Source: BOG-908 sp963751795 (GTDB taxonomy: Bacteria > Pseudomonadota > Alphaproteobacteria > Acetobacterales > Acetobacteraceae). Taken from it: a stretch of 64,000 nt of DNA. This document shows positions 10,310-19,017 of this stretch, piece by piece. The notes below the pieces were generated by a model. That model saw only the letters and a program-made list of their open reading frames with translations. It was not told where the DNA came from and ran no database searches. Location: positions 896,050 to 960,049 of the forward strand of contig CAVVVI010000002.1 of the NCBI GenBank assembly GCA_963751795.1, read 5' to 3'. Each line of letters begins with the position of its first letter. The stretch's first letter is position 1. The translations under genes were made by a program, and so were the position numbers.

Positions 10310-11955
10310 TAGGACGCTGCCGGCTCCTGGCCGAAGGCGAGTTCGGCCAGCTCCATGTCGGCGATTTCCGGAGGGATCAGCGCTTCGCGCGTCACGATCT
10401 CGGCGGCGACCAGCGCGGTGCGGTCGGATTTGTGCACGATGCGCCACTCGGCAGCCTGCGCCAGCATGGCGGCCTGCGTCACGCGCGCCATGCCGCCGGC
10501 CAGGCGCCGGCCTTCGCGCTCGTCGGGTTCCAGCACCATCGGCCGCAGCGCGGCCAATGCGCCAGCAATGCGCGGCGCCACATGCTGCAGTTCCGGATGC
10601 GTAAGGTCGGCCAGGCGGTGCGTGATGTCGTCGAGCCATTCCAGACCCAGATCGCGCGAGCGGAGCGCGCGCAGCACGTCGTGCGACAGCACCGAGGTGG
10701 TGCCTTCCCAGATTGCGTGCACGTGGGCGTTGCGGAAGATGCGCGGCAGGCCGGTATCCTCAACATAGCCGGCGCCGCCGAAGCTTTCGATCAGCTCGCT
10801 GGTGCCCCAGATACCTTGCCGCGCGCAGGACAGTTTGGTGAGCGGCGCCAGCAGGCGTGCCATCTGCGCGTTGCCGCCCGCCTCCGCACGCCCGACCGCG
10901 GCGGCCGTCTCGAAGCACAGCGCCAGCATGGCCTCGTATTCGGCCGCGATGCGCGCCAGCCAGGCGCGGTGCATCGGCTGCTGCGTCAGCGGCGCGCCGA
11001 ACACGCGGCGCATCCGGGCGTAGTCGCGCGCCAGGCCCAGCAGATGGCCGACCCCGGCCGGGCCCGCATAGGCTGCCCAGACGCGGGCGATGTTGAGCAG
11101 GGAGGCGACCTTGGCGACGCCGCGGCCCAGCCCGCCCACCGGCACCGCGCGTGCCCCGGCCAGGTCCAACTCCGCCGTGGGCAGCGCCTTGGTGCCCATC
11201 TTGTCCTTCAGGCGCCGCACCGTCAGCCCGTTCCAGGCGCCGTCCGGCCGCCGCAGCTCCAGCAGGAACAATGACAGGCCGGCGCTGCCCGGGCCCTCGC
11301 CCTCCGGCCGGGCCAGCACCATGGCGATGTCGGCCGAGGTGGCCGAAGTGAACCATTTGGTGCCGTGCAGGCTGAAGGTGCCGTCCTCGTTGGCGCGCGC
11401 CACCGTGGCCGTCTGGCCTACGTCCGAGCCGCCCTCGGTCTCGGTCATCCACTGGCCGCTGGTGATGCCGCCGTGGCGCGCGGTCAGCCTGGCGCCGTAA
11501 CGCGCCCACAGCGCCTGATCGTGCTGACGCAGCAGCCAGGCGGCGCCGTCGGTCATCACCAGCGGGCAGGTTGCCACCGCGCTGACGGGATCGAACAGGT
11601 TGGACAGGCCTGCCTGCACCACGCGGCCATGGGCGCCGTAGCCGCCGTCGTACGGCGTGGCGACCAGGCCTTCCTCCTGCCCGATCCGCACCAGCGCGTC
11701 GAAGGCAGGATCCACCTCGATGCGGTCCACCCGGTTGCCCCAGGCGTCGTAGGGCACGTGGCGCGGCGGGTTGCGCTCGGCGGCATCGGCCAGCGCGGGC
11801 AATTCGGCGATGGCGCGCTCGCCCAGCCGGTCGAGCGCCACGCTGGCCTCGACGAAGATCTCGGCCGGCAGCAGGCGTTCGAGCGCGAAGCGCAGCGTGG
11901 CATCGGTGCGGAAGCGGTTGCGCGGCGGCGGGGCGGTCTGGGTGAAGCTGGGCAT
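10309..11955 (-). CDS. AidB-like acyl-CoA dehydrogenase
   Basis: A 548-residue flavoprotein of the AidB branch of acyl-CoA dehydrogenases. Features of that branch include the N-terminal segment before the dehydrogenase fold, the MTETEGGSDVG flavin-binding motif, KWFTSATSAD, and EGTTSVLSHDVLRAL near the C-terminal part. AidB binds DNA and protects against alkylation in Escherichia coli; many homologues are of unknown substrate. I chose ATG 11955 (MPSFTQ); a TTG 12 codons earlier is possible. The gene leads the lut operon, its stop overlapping lutA by one base. That placement hints at a role in the same catabolic setting, but I see nothing in the protein that names a substrate. Confidence 0.85.
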   Translation of the reverse strand: MPSFTQTAPPPRNRFRTDATLRFALERLLPAEIFVEASVALDRLGERAIAELPALADAAERNPPRHVPYDAWGNRVDRIEVDPAFDALVRIGQEEGLVATPYDGGYGAHGRVVQAGLSNLFDPVSAVATCPLVMTDGAAWLLRQHDQALWARYGARLTARHGGITSGQWMTETEGGSDVGQTATVARANEDGTFSLHGTKWFTSATSADIAMVLARPEGEGPGSAGLSLFLLELRRPDGAWNGLTVRRLKDKMGTKALPTAELDLAGARAVPVGGLGRGVAKVASLLNIARVWAAYAGPAGVGHLLGLARDYARMRRVFGAPLTQQPMHRAWLARIAAEYEAMLALCFETAAAVGRAEAGGNAQMARLLAPLTKLSCARQGIWGTSELIESFGGAGYVEDTGLPRIFRNAHVHAIWEGTTSVLSHDVLRALRSRDLGLEWLDDITHRLADLTHPELQHVAPRIAGALAALRPMVLEPDEREGRRLAGGMARVTQAAMLAQAAEWRIVHKSDRTALVAAEIVTREALIPPEIADMELAELAFGQEPAAS

Positions 11956-12027
11956 GGCGAAAGACCTGTTCGATCGGGGGTCAGCAGACAACGAACGCCC
12001 GGCCCCGGCCGCGACGGCAGCCTCGCC

Positions 12028-13032
12028 TCAGATGGCGCGCCGCACCAACGAGCCCGCCGGCAGCTCCACGTTGAAGCAGCGCTGGTAGTATTCGGCCACC
12101 GTGCTGCGCTCGGCCTCGTCGCATTTGTTGAGGAAAGTCATGCGGAACGCGAAGGCCACGTCGCCGAAGATCTTGGTGTTTTCCGCCCAGGTGATCACCG
12201 TGCGGGGCGACATCACCGTCGAGATATCGCCATTGATGAAGCCGGCGCGCGACAGATCGGCCAGCGCCACCATGCTCTCGATGCGCTTGCGGGCCGGCGT
12301 GTCCTTCGGGTCGATACCCATTTTGGCCAGCACGATCGCCGTCTCCTGCGCATGCGGCAGGTAGTTCAGCGTGGCCACGATGTTCCAGCGATCCATCTGC
12401 CCCTGATTGATCTGCTGCGTGCCGTGATACAGGCCGGTGGTGTCGCCCAGCCCGACCGTGTTGGCGGTGGCGAACAGGCGGAAGCTCGGATGCGGGCGGA
12501 TCACCCGGTTCTGGTCGAGCAGGGTCAGCCGGCCTTCGACCTCGAGCACGCGCTGGATGACGAACATCACGTCCGGCCGGCCGGCATCGTATTCGTCGAA
12601 CACCAGCGCGCACGGGTTCTGCAATGCCCAGGGCAGGATGCCCTCGCGGAACTCGGTGATCTGCTTGCCATCCTTCAGCACGATGGCGTCTTTGCCGATC
12701 AGGTCGATACGGCTGATATGGCTGTCGAGGTTCACCCGGATGCAGGGCCAGTTCAGCCGTGCGGCCACCTGCTCGATATGCGTGCTCTTGCCGGTGCCGT
12801 GATAGCCCTGGATCATGACCCGGCGGTTGTGGGCAAAGCCGGCCAGGATCGCCAGCGTGGTCTCGCGGTCGAACTGGTAGGTGCTGTCCAGATCGGGCAC
12901 GTGCTCGCCACGATGCGCGAAGGCGGGCACCTGCATGTCGGTATCGATGCCGAACGTCGCGCGCGCATCGACCACGGTATCGGGCACGCTGGGCTGTGCC
13001 TCGGACCCTTGCAGCGGGGCGATCTTGTTCAT
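12028..13032 (-). CDS. cobS: Cobaltochelatase subunit CobS (AAA+)
   Basis: AAA+ ATPase subunit of the aerobic cobaltochelatase, which with CobT and CobN inserts cobalt into hydrogenobyrinic acid a,c-diamide. The 334 residues carry Walker A GYHGTGKST, the DSHISRIDLIGKD segment, Walker B ALVFDEYDAGRPD and the sensor-1 region FRLFATANTVGLGD, all typical of CobS. Start is ATG 13032 (MNKIAPLQG). Its usual partner gene cobT is not next to it: the following gene is the AidB-like dehydrogenase. The J-domain gene directly upstream is the common neighbour of cobS in Alphaproteobacteria. Confidence 0.95.
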   Translation of the reverse strand: MNKIAPLQGSEAQPSVPDTVVDARATFGIDTDMQVPAFAHRGEHVPDLDSTYQFDRETTLAILAGFAHNRRVMIQGYHGTGKSTHIEQVAARLNWPCIRVNLDSHISRIDLIGKDAIVLKDGKQITEFREGILPWALQNPCALVFDEYDAGRPDVMFVIQRVLEVEGRLTLLDQNRVIRPHPSFRLFATANTVGLGDTTGLYHGTQQINQGQMDRWNIVATLNYLPHAQETAIVLAKMGIDPKDTPARKRIESMVALADLSRAGFINGDISTVMSPRTVITWAENTKIFGDVAFAFRMTFLNKCDEAERSTVAEYYQRCFNVELPAGSLVRRAI

Positions 13033-13093
13033 CGGGCGATGAGTCCTTCGACGTCTGGCAGGTGTGTAGCGCGCGGGGTGGCGGATCGAAAAG

Positions 13094-13735
13094 TCACGCT
13101 GCCGTTCGCGCACCTTGGTCGGCCGACAGATGAGAGCGCACCTGGGCGTAAGCCAGGTTGATCACCTTGAACCGTTCTTCGGCGGCCCGGTCGCCGCCAT
13201 TGGCATCCGGGTGGTTCCGCTTGGCGAGTTCCTTGTAGCGCGCCTTCACCTCGTCGAGCGAGACGGGCCAATGCAGGCCCAGCGTATCGAGCGGCTGGCG
13301 CAGATCGGCCGGGGCGCCGGGGCCACGGGCGCTGCGGCCCTCGCGCCCCTGGCGCATGCCGGCGGCACCCAGAATGTCCAGCCGGTCGGTGACAAGATCC
13401 TCTTCCGGCATGCCGCCGCCGAGACGGCCGAGCGGCCAGGTGGGGCGCTGCCAGCCGGTGTCGTCGCGCATATGCGCCTCGATCTGTCCGGGCGTCATGC
13501 CTTTGTAGAAATCCCAGCTCGCATTGTAGGCGCGCACGTGATCCAGGCAGAACCAGAAATAATCCCGCAGCATCTCGCGCGATTTCGGTGCGCGGTAGCC
13601 GCCCGCATTGGGGCAGCCCGGAATGTCGCAGCACCGGCCCGGCGCCGCCGGATCGGGATCGTAGGCGCGGGCCCGGCCTGGTGCGCCAGCCTTGCGTTGG
13701 CTCGGCCCCGGGCCGCTGTTTGTGCGCTCGCTCAT
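13094..13735 (-). CDS. J-domain (DnaJ-like) protein upstream of cobS
   Basis: A 213-residue cytosolic protein with a C-terminal J domain: the helix II basic stretch ARYKELAKRNHPDANGGD contains the invariant HPD, followed by FKVINLAYAQVR. The N-terminal half has a CDIPGCPNAGGYRAP motif, a possible small metal site, and DYFWFCLDHVRAYNASWDF, a conserved block in this alphaproteobacterial family. J proteins stimulate Hsp70 (DnaK); this family is nearly always beside cobS and bolA, but its client is unknown. It is 61 bases ahead of cobS, so co-transcription is likely. A -10-like CATAAC lies only five bases before the ATG, raising the possibility of a leaderless message. Confidence 0.88.
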   Translation of the reverse strand: MSERTNSGPGPSQRKAGAPGRARAYDPDPAAPGRCCDIPGCPNAGGYRAPKSREMLRDYFWFCLDHVRAYNASWDFYKGMTPGQIEAHMRDDTGWQRPTWPLGRLGGGMPEEDLVTDRLDILGAAGMRQGREGRSARGPGAPADLRQPLDTLGLHWPVSLDEVKARYKELAKRNHPDANGGDRAAEERFKVINLAYAQVRSHLSADQGARTAA

Positions 13736-13814
13736 CGCCCGTTATGTGCGTCGCGAGCCGATCCCGGCAAGTCTGCACGGGCCGGCCGGCGCCGTGCGCG
13801 GCAAGGGAGAGACC

Positions 13815-14099
13815 ATGGCCGAGCTTGACGACACGCGCCTGCGGCGCATCGAGGCTGTGCTGCAGGCCGAGCTACGGCCATCGCTGCTGGAGGTGGAGGA
13901 CGAAAGCGCCCGCCATGCCGGCCATGCGGGCGCGCGAGCCGGCGGGCAGACACACTACGCGGCGACGATCGTCTCAGAACGTTTCTCAAATCTCACGCGG
14001 GTCGATAGGTCTCGCCTTGTGCATACATTGCTCGCACGCGAGTTCGAGACGGGGCTACACGCGCTATCGTTGAAACTGCGCTCGCCCAGCGAGGCGTAA
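13815..14099 (+). CDS. BolA family protein
   Basis: A 94-residue BolA-type protein; members partner with monothiol glutaredoxins in iron-sulfur handling and some bind DNA. Visible features are the N-terminal helix RLRRIEAVLQAELRPSLLEVEDES, a His-containing loop, and the conserved C-terminal RVDRSRLVHTLLAREF segment. ATG 13815 is preceded by GGGAGAG (13804-13810) at good spacing. It is divergent from the J-domain/cobS pair, a neighbourhood often conserved in Alphaproteobacteria. Subfamily (BolA1-like versus others) cannot be fixed by eye. Confidence 0.9.
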   Translation: MAELDDTRLRRIEAVLQAELRPSLLEVEDESARHAGHAGARAGGQTHYAATIVSERFSNLTRVDRSRLVHTLLAREFETGLHALSLKLRSPSEA

Positions 14100-14190
14100 T
14101 CTTTAAAACCAAAACGATTCGGCAAAAAAGCGTTTCGTTTGCGATCAGCCTGGAGTAGGTTCGGACTCACATTTTTGCTGGAGCCAGATC

Positions 14191-14520
14191 GTGGGCGGTA
14201 GCAGGCTGGTCAATCGGAACATCACCGCGGGCGCGGGCCGCACGAGCATGCGGCTGGAGCCCGAAGTCTGGGACGCCTTGCGTGAGGTGTGCCTGCGGGA
14301 AGGCATCGAGCTGCGTGACCTTATCCGCACGGTGGAGCGCAAGGCCCCGGCCGGCGGCCGCACCAGCGCGGTGCGCGTTCACGTGCTCTCCTACTTCCGC
14401 GCAGCGGCCACGGCGGAGGGGCATGAGCGCGCGGGCCACGGCAGTGCGACGGCGACCGGCATGCCGCTGGGCGTGCTGAGCGAAATCGAGGTCAGCCCGA
14501 GCCTGCAGGTGGAAGTCTAG
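14191..14520 (+). CDS. Ribbon-helix-helix domain protein
   Basis: A 109-residue protein whose residues 10-55 resemble the RHH_4 family (PF13467): LVNRNI, then GRTSMRLEPEVWDALREVC and REGIELRDLIRTVE, i.e. a short strand followed by two helices. Such proteins bind DNA as dimers, so this is probably a small transcription regulator. The C-terminal tail from about residue 70 is low in predicted structure. The GTG at 14191 is the only reasonable start. It lies 91 bases after the BolA gene in the same direction and converges on hrpB. No target is evident. Confidence 0.75.
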   Translation: MGGSRLVNRNITAGAGRTSMRLEPEVWDALREVCLREGIELRDLIRTVERKAPAGGRTSAVRVHVLSYFRAAATAEGHERAGHGSATATGMPLGVLSEIEVSPSLQVEV

Positions 14521-14535
14521 GCAGCCCCGGCGGGC

Positions 14536-16938
14536 TTACCGCCAGGGCTCTGCCGGCCAGTCGTGCCTGGGGTAGCGGCCGCGCATGTCGCGCCGCACCT
14601 CCAGCCAGGCGCCGCGCCAGAAGCCGGCGAGGTCGCCGGTGATCGCCACCGGCCGCATGGCGGGTGACAGCAGGCGTATCTGCAGGCCGATCCGGCCGCC
14701 CGCCAGGCCCGGCACCGCATCCAGCCCGTAGAAGGCCTGCGCCCGGGCCGCGAGGGCCGGCACATCGCCGCTGTAATCGATGGCGGCGCGGCCGCCCGGC
14801 AGGCTGATCTGCACCGGCAGCTCGCGGTCCAGCCGTGCCGCCGCCTCCCAGCCCAGATGCCCGCGCAGCAGCGCTGCCAGATCCAGCCGCGCCGCCTCGC
14901 CGAGGCGGGAGAGGCCGAGCAGATGCGGCGCCAGCCAATCCTGCGTGGTGGCGGCCAGTGTGGCGTCCGAGAGGTCGGGGAAGGCGGGATCGACGCGGCG
15001 CAGCAGGGCGGCACGCGCCTGCAGCTGCCGCGCTGCCTCGGTCCACGGCAGCAGCTCCGGCTTGGCGGCGAACACGCCGGCCAGCGTGGCGGCTACCGCT
15101 TCGGGTGCCGCCGGCGCCATCCGGTCCTCGAGCACCAGCGCGCCGTAGCGGCGGCGGCGGCGCGAGAACACGCTGCCGGAGGCGGGATCGAAACCGCTCT
15201 CGACGGTTTCGGTCACCAGGGCGGCGATGGTTGGCGGCAGGTTGTCGGCGTCGAGCGGGGCGGCCAGGCGGATCTGTGCCGCGGCTTTCTGTTCCAGGCT
15301 GGCCACCACCAGCAGCCCGGCCTGCGCCAGCCGGTCCGACAACGGCAGCCGCGCGCCACCACCACCGGACAGCCGAAACGACCCCGGCTCGCCGCGCCGC
15401 TGGGCGATGCGGTCCGGGAAGGCAGCCGCCAGCAACAGGCCGGGGTCGCCGTCGGCCGCGGCCCGTGTGCCCAGACGGCGGCGATACTGTGCCGCGGCCT
15501 GGCGAATGCGGGCCAGCGCGCCGCGATCGGCATCGCCGGCGCCGTGGGCGATGGCCGAGAGGCGATGGGCGATATCGGCGCTGCCGGCGTGGCGCAGCGG
15601 GTCGCGCTCTTCCAGCAGGGCGGCGATGTCGGCGGCCAGCGCCGCCTCGGCCGCCCCGCTGGCCGCCAGCATCATCGCCGCCAGGCGCGGATGGGCGCCG
15701 AGCCGGGCCATGGCGCGGCCCGCCTGGGTGATGCGGCCATCGGCATCGAGCGCGCCGAGCTGGGCCAGCAGGGCCGCCGCCGCGGCCAGCGCGCCGGCGG
15801 GCGGTGCGTCCGGAAAGGCCAGCCCGGCCGGTGCCGTACCCCAGGCGGCGCAATCCAGCGCCAGGCCGGACAGTTCGGACTCCAGGATCTGCGGCCGATC
15901 GAACGGTGCCAGGCCGCGATGCAGAGCGGCGGTCCACAGGCGGATGGCGGTGCCGCCGCCCTCGCGCCCGGCGCGGCCTGCGCGTTGCTCGGCCGCCGCC
16001 CGGCTGATGCGGACCGTCTCCAGCCGGGTCAGCCCGCTGGCGGCATCCAGCCGCGGCGTGCGCCGCCAGCCGCCATCGATCACGATGCGCACCCCGGGCA
16101 CCGTCAGCGATGTCTCGGCGATGGACGTGGACAGCACCACGCGCCTGCCGGGTGCTGGCGAGAGCGCGCGGTCCTGCTCGGCGGGCGGCAGGTCGCCGTG
16201 CAGCGGCAGCACCGGGGCGCCGCAGCCGTCCAGCGCCTGCTGCGTGCGGCGGATCTCGCCCATGCCGGGCAGGAAGGCGAGGATATCGCCGTCATGGGCG
16301 GCCAAGGCGGCGCGCACCGCGCGGGCCATGGCCTCTGGCAGGTCGCGCGGGCTGGCGATGTCGCGCGCGGCGTGGTGCACGGCTACCGGGTATAGCCGGC
16401 CCGCGCTTTCCACCACGGCGGCATCCAGCAGCGTGGCCAGGCGCGCGCCATCCGCGGTGGCCGACATGGCGAGCAGGCGCAGCTCCGGCCGCAAAGCGCG
16501 CTGCAGGTCCAGGCAGAAGGCCAGCGCCAGGTCGGCATCGAGCCCGCGCTCATGCACCTCGTCGAAGATCACGCAGCCGATGCCATCCAGGCCGGGATCG
16601 GATTGCAGGCGCCGCACCAGCAGGCCCTCGGTGACCACTTCGATACGCATGGTGGGCGAGACCGCGCTGTCCAGCCGGGTGCGATAGCCGGCCGTGGTGC
16701 CGACCGCCTCGCCTTGCATCGCCGACATGCGGGTCGCCGCGGCACGGGCCGCGAGCCGCCGCGGCTCCAGCATCACGACGCGACCGCCGGCCAGCCACGG
16801 TGCATCCAGCAGCGCCAGCGGCACGAGCGTGGTCTTGCCCGCGCCCGGCGGCGCCACCAGCACGGCATTGGGACGGGTGGCCAGCGTGGCCAGCAGTGCG
16901 GGCAGCGCGTCGATGATCGGGAGTGCGGGGCGGTCCAT
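14536..16938 (-). CDS. hrpB: ATP-dependent helicase HrpB
   Basis: An 800-residue DEAH-type superfamily 2 helicase of the HrpB family. Motifs in order: Walker A APPGAGKTT near residue 30, DEVHERGLD (motif II; HrpB carries DEVH), SATADG (III), SIAETSLTVPGV (V) and QRAGRAGR (VI), then the HA2-like region and the HrpB-specific C-terminal domain. The start MDRPALPIIDALP is typical. HrpB is non-essential and its substrate is poorly known; it is presumed to act on RNA. It converges with the RHH gene and is divergent from the DsbD-like gene, with 70 bases between starts. Confidence 0.93.
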   Translation of the reverse strand: MDRPALPIIDALPALLATLATRPNAVLVAPPGAGKTTLVPLALLDAPWLAGGRVVMLEPRRLAARAAATRMSAMQGEAVGTTAGYRTRLDSAVSPTMRIEVVTEGLLVRRLQSDPGLDGIGCVIFDEVHERGLDADLALAFCLDLQRALRPELRLLAMSATADGARLATLLDAAVVESAGRLYPVAVHHAARDIASPRDLPEAMARAVRAALAAHDGDILAFLPGMGEIRRTQQALDGCGAPVLPLHGDLPPAEQDRALSPAPGRRVVLSTSIAETSLTVPGVRIVIDGGWRRTPRLDAASGLTRLETVRISRAAAEQRAGRAGREGGGTAIRLWTAALHRGLAPFDRPQILESELSGLALDCAAWGTAPAGLAFPDAPPAGALAAAAALLAQLGALDADGRITQAGRAMARLGAHPRLAAMMLAASGAAEAALAADIAALLEERDPLRHAGSADIAHRLSAIAHGAGDADRGALARIRQAAAQYRRRLGTRAAADGDPGLLLAAAFPDRIAQRRGEPGSFRLSGGGGARLPLSDRLAQAGLLVVASLEQKAAAQIRLAAPLDADNLPPTIAALVTETVESGFDPASGSVFSRRRRRYGALVLEDRMAPAAPEAVAATLAGVFAAKPELLPWTEAARQLQARAALLRRVDPAFPDLSDATLAATTQDWLAPHLLGLSRLGEAARLDLAALLRGHLGWEAAARLDRELPVQISLPGGRAAIDYSGDVPALAARAQAFYGLDAVPGLAGGRIGLQIRLLSPAMRPVAITGDLAGFWRGAWLEVRRDMRGRYPRHDWPAEPWR

Positions 16939-17008
16939 TCGCGCCTACATGTAACCCGGGCGGGGCCGGGGCGGAAAACACCGGGCGTTCCAATGACGGG
17001 AAATTATT

Positions 17009-19006
17009 ATGCGCGTGCTGATCGCCTTGTTGCTGTGCCTGGCCGGCCGCGCCGCTGCCGCCGCCGAGAGCACGCCGGTGACCACGCCGCGCGATACGGC
17101 GAGCCTCGTCAGCCTGTCCGACAGCATCGCCCCCGGCCAGCCGATCCGCCTGGGGCTGCGGCTGCGGATGGCGCCGGGCTGGCACACGTACTGGCTCAAC
17201 CCGGGCGATGCCGGGGCGCCGCCCACGCTCGAGGCCGAGGGCGCCAAGCTCGGGCCGATCGCCTATCCGGCGCCCGAGCTGCTGCGCGAGGGGCCGTTCA
17301 CCAGCTACGCCTATACCGGCGAGGTGCTGCTGCCGGTGACGGCCACCGGCGCCGGGCCGGCCGGCATCGGCGTGCATGCCCAATGGCTGATCTGCGCCAA
17401 GGTTTGCGTGCCGGAGGAGGCGCGCTTCCACCTGGACCTGCCCGCCGGCAGCGGTGCGCCGGGCGCCCAGGCAGCGCTGTTCGCCGCGGCCGACGCCCGC
17501 ATGCCACGGCCCAGCCCGTTCGCTGCCCATCTGAGCCGCGATGGCATGCTGTGGCTGGCCGCACCCGGGCTGGCATTGCGCGATGCGGTGTTCTTTCCGG
17601 CCGCACCGGGCGTGATCGACCAGGACGCCGCGCAGGCCCTGCGGGTGACGCCGCACTGGGCAGGGCTGGCGCTGAAGCTTTCGGCCCCCGGCAAGCCGCC
17701 CGCCGCGCTGGCTGGCATGCTGCGCCTGACCGATACCGGCGGGCAGGTGACTGCCCTGGCCATCGACGCCACTCCGGCGCCGCTGCCCGATGCCGGCGGT
17801 AGCGGCCCGGGCCTGGCCCAGGCCCTGCTGCTGGCCTTTGCCGGCGGCCTGATCCTTAACTTGATGCCCTGCGTGCTGCCCGTGCTGGCCATCAAGGCGC
17901 TGGGGCTGGCGCGGCTGTCGGGCGCTGCGCGGGCGCATGTGCGGCGAGAGGCAGCGTTCTACACGCTGGGCGTGCTGGCCGCCTTTTGCGCCATTGGCGG
18001 GCTGACGCTGGCCGCGCGCGCCGCCGGTGCCGCGGCAGGCTGGGGCATCCAGTTCCAGTCGGCGGCGTTCACCACCGCCACAGGATGGCTGCTGTTCGCC
18101 ATCGGGCTGAACCTGTCGGGCGTGTTCCTGGTGGGCGGGCAGCTTGCCGGTGCGGGGCAGAGCCTGGCCGCGCGGAGCAGCTTTGCCACCGGGCTGCTGG
18201 CCGTGGTGGTGGCCACGCCCTGCACGGCGCCGTTCATGGGCGCGGCCCTCGCCGCGGCCCTGGCCCTGCCGCCGGCCGCCGGCATGCTGATCTTCGTCTG
18301 TCTCGGCCTGGGCCTGGCGGCACCCTACGCGGCGCTGGCGCTGAGCCCGGCCGTGGCCCGCCTGCTGCCGCGGCCGGGGGCGTGGATGGAAACGCTCAAG
18401 CACGTGCTCGCCTTTCCCATGTACGGCGCGGCGCTGTGGATGGTGTGGGTGGCCAGCCAGCAGACCGATGCGGCGGGGCTGGCCGTCGTGTTCGCCAGCT
18501 TCCTGCTAGTGGCGTTCGCCGCGTGGGCTTACGGCTTCGGCCAGCAGCGCGCGCGCCCGCTGGCGTTCAACCTCGCCGCGTTCGGCGGCGGTGCCGCCAG
18601 CCTGCTGCTGCTCGCCTCGCTGGCGCTCTCGGCACCCGCCGCCCACGCAGCACAGGGGCAGGCGGCCGATGGCTCCGAGCCGTTCTCGGCGGCGCGCCTG
18701 GCCAGCCTGCGCGCCGGGCACCGGCCGGTGCTGGTGGATATGAGCGCGTCCTGGTGCGTCACCTGCCTCGTCAACGAGCGGCTGGCTTTGGCGCCGCAGG
18801 CGGTACGCGAAGCCTTTGCGGCACGCCACGTGGCGTATCTGAAAGGCGACTGGACGCGGCAGGATGCGGCGATCTCCGCCTACCTGGCCGAGTTCGGGCG
18901 CTCCGGCGTGCCGCTCTATGTGTATTACCCTGCCGAGGGTGCGCCGGCGGTGCTGCCGCAGGTGCTCACGCCCGGTCTGATGCTCGCAACGATCGGCGCG
19001 GGGTAG
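17009..19006 (+). CDS. DsbD/ScsB-type thiol:disulfide interchange protein
   Basis: A 665-residue inner-membrane protein passing reducing equivalents from cytosolic thioredoxin to the periplasm. Signal peptide at 1-18 or so; N-terminal periplasmic domain of the DsbC/DsbD-like type with WLICAKVC (Cys129, Cys133); eight transmembrane helices from about 265 to 545, holding the redox pair Cys288 (LMPCVLP) and Cys405 (ATPCTAPF); C-terminal thioredoxin-like domain with WCVTC (Cys583, Cys586). All six functional Cys are present. The long N-terminal domain is closer to ScsB than to enterobacterial DsbD. ATG 17009 follows GGGAA. No periplasmic partner gene is adjacent. Confidence 0.9.
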   Translation: MRVLIALLLCLAGRAAAAAESTPVTTPRDTASLVSLSDSIAPGQPIRLGLRLRMAPGWHTYWLNPGDAGAPPTLEAEGAKLGPIAYPAPELLREGPFTSYAYTGEVLLPVTATGAGPAGIGVHAQWLICAKVCVPEEARFHLDLPAGSGAPGAQAALFAAADARMPRPSPFAAHLSRDGMLWLAAPGLALRDAVFFPAAPGVIDQDAAQALRVTPHWAGLALKLSAPGKPPAALAGMLRLTDTGGQVTALAIDATPAPLPDAGGSGPGLAQALLLAFAGGLILNLMPCVLPVLAIKALGLARLSGAARAHVRREAAFYTLGVLAAFCAIGGLTLAARAAGAAAGWGIQFQSAAFTTATGWLLFAIGLNLSGVFLVGGQLAGAGQSLAARSSFATGLLAVVVATPCTAPFMGAALAAALALPPAAGMLIFVCLGLGLAAPYAALALSPAVARLLPRPGAWMETLKHVLAFPMYGAALWMVWVASQQTDAAGLAVVFASFLLVAFAAWAYGFGQQRARPLAFNLAAFGGGAASLLLLASLALSAPAAHAAQGQAADGSEPFSAARLASLRAGHRPVLVDMSASWCVTCLVNERLALAPQAVREAFAARHVAYLKGDWTRQDAAISAYLAEFGRSGVPLYVYYPAEGAPAVLPQVLTPGLMLATIGAG

Positions 19007-19017
19007 CGGCTGCGCGC

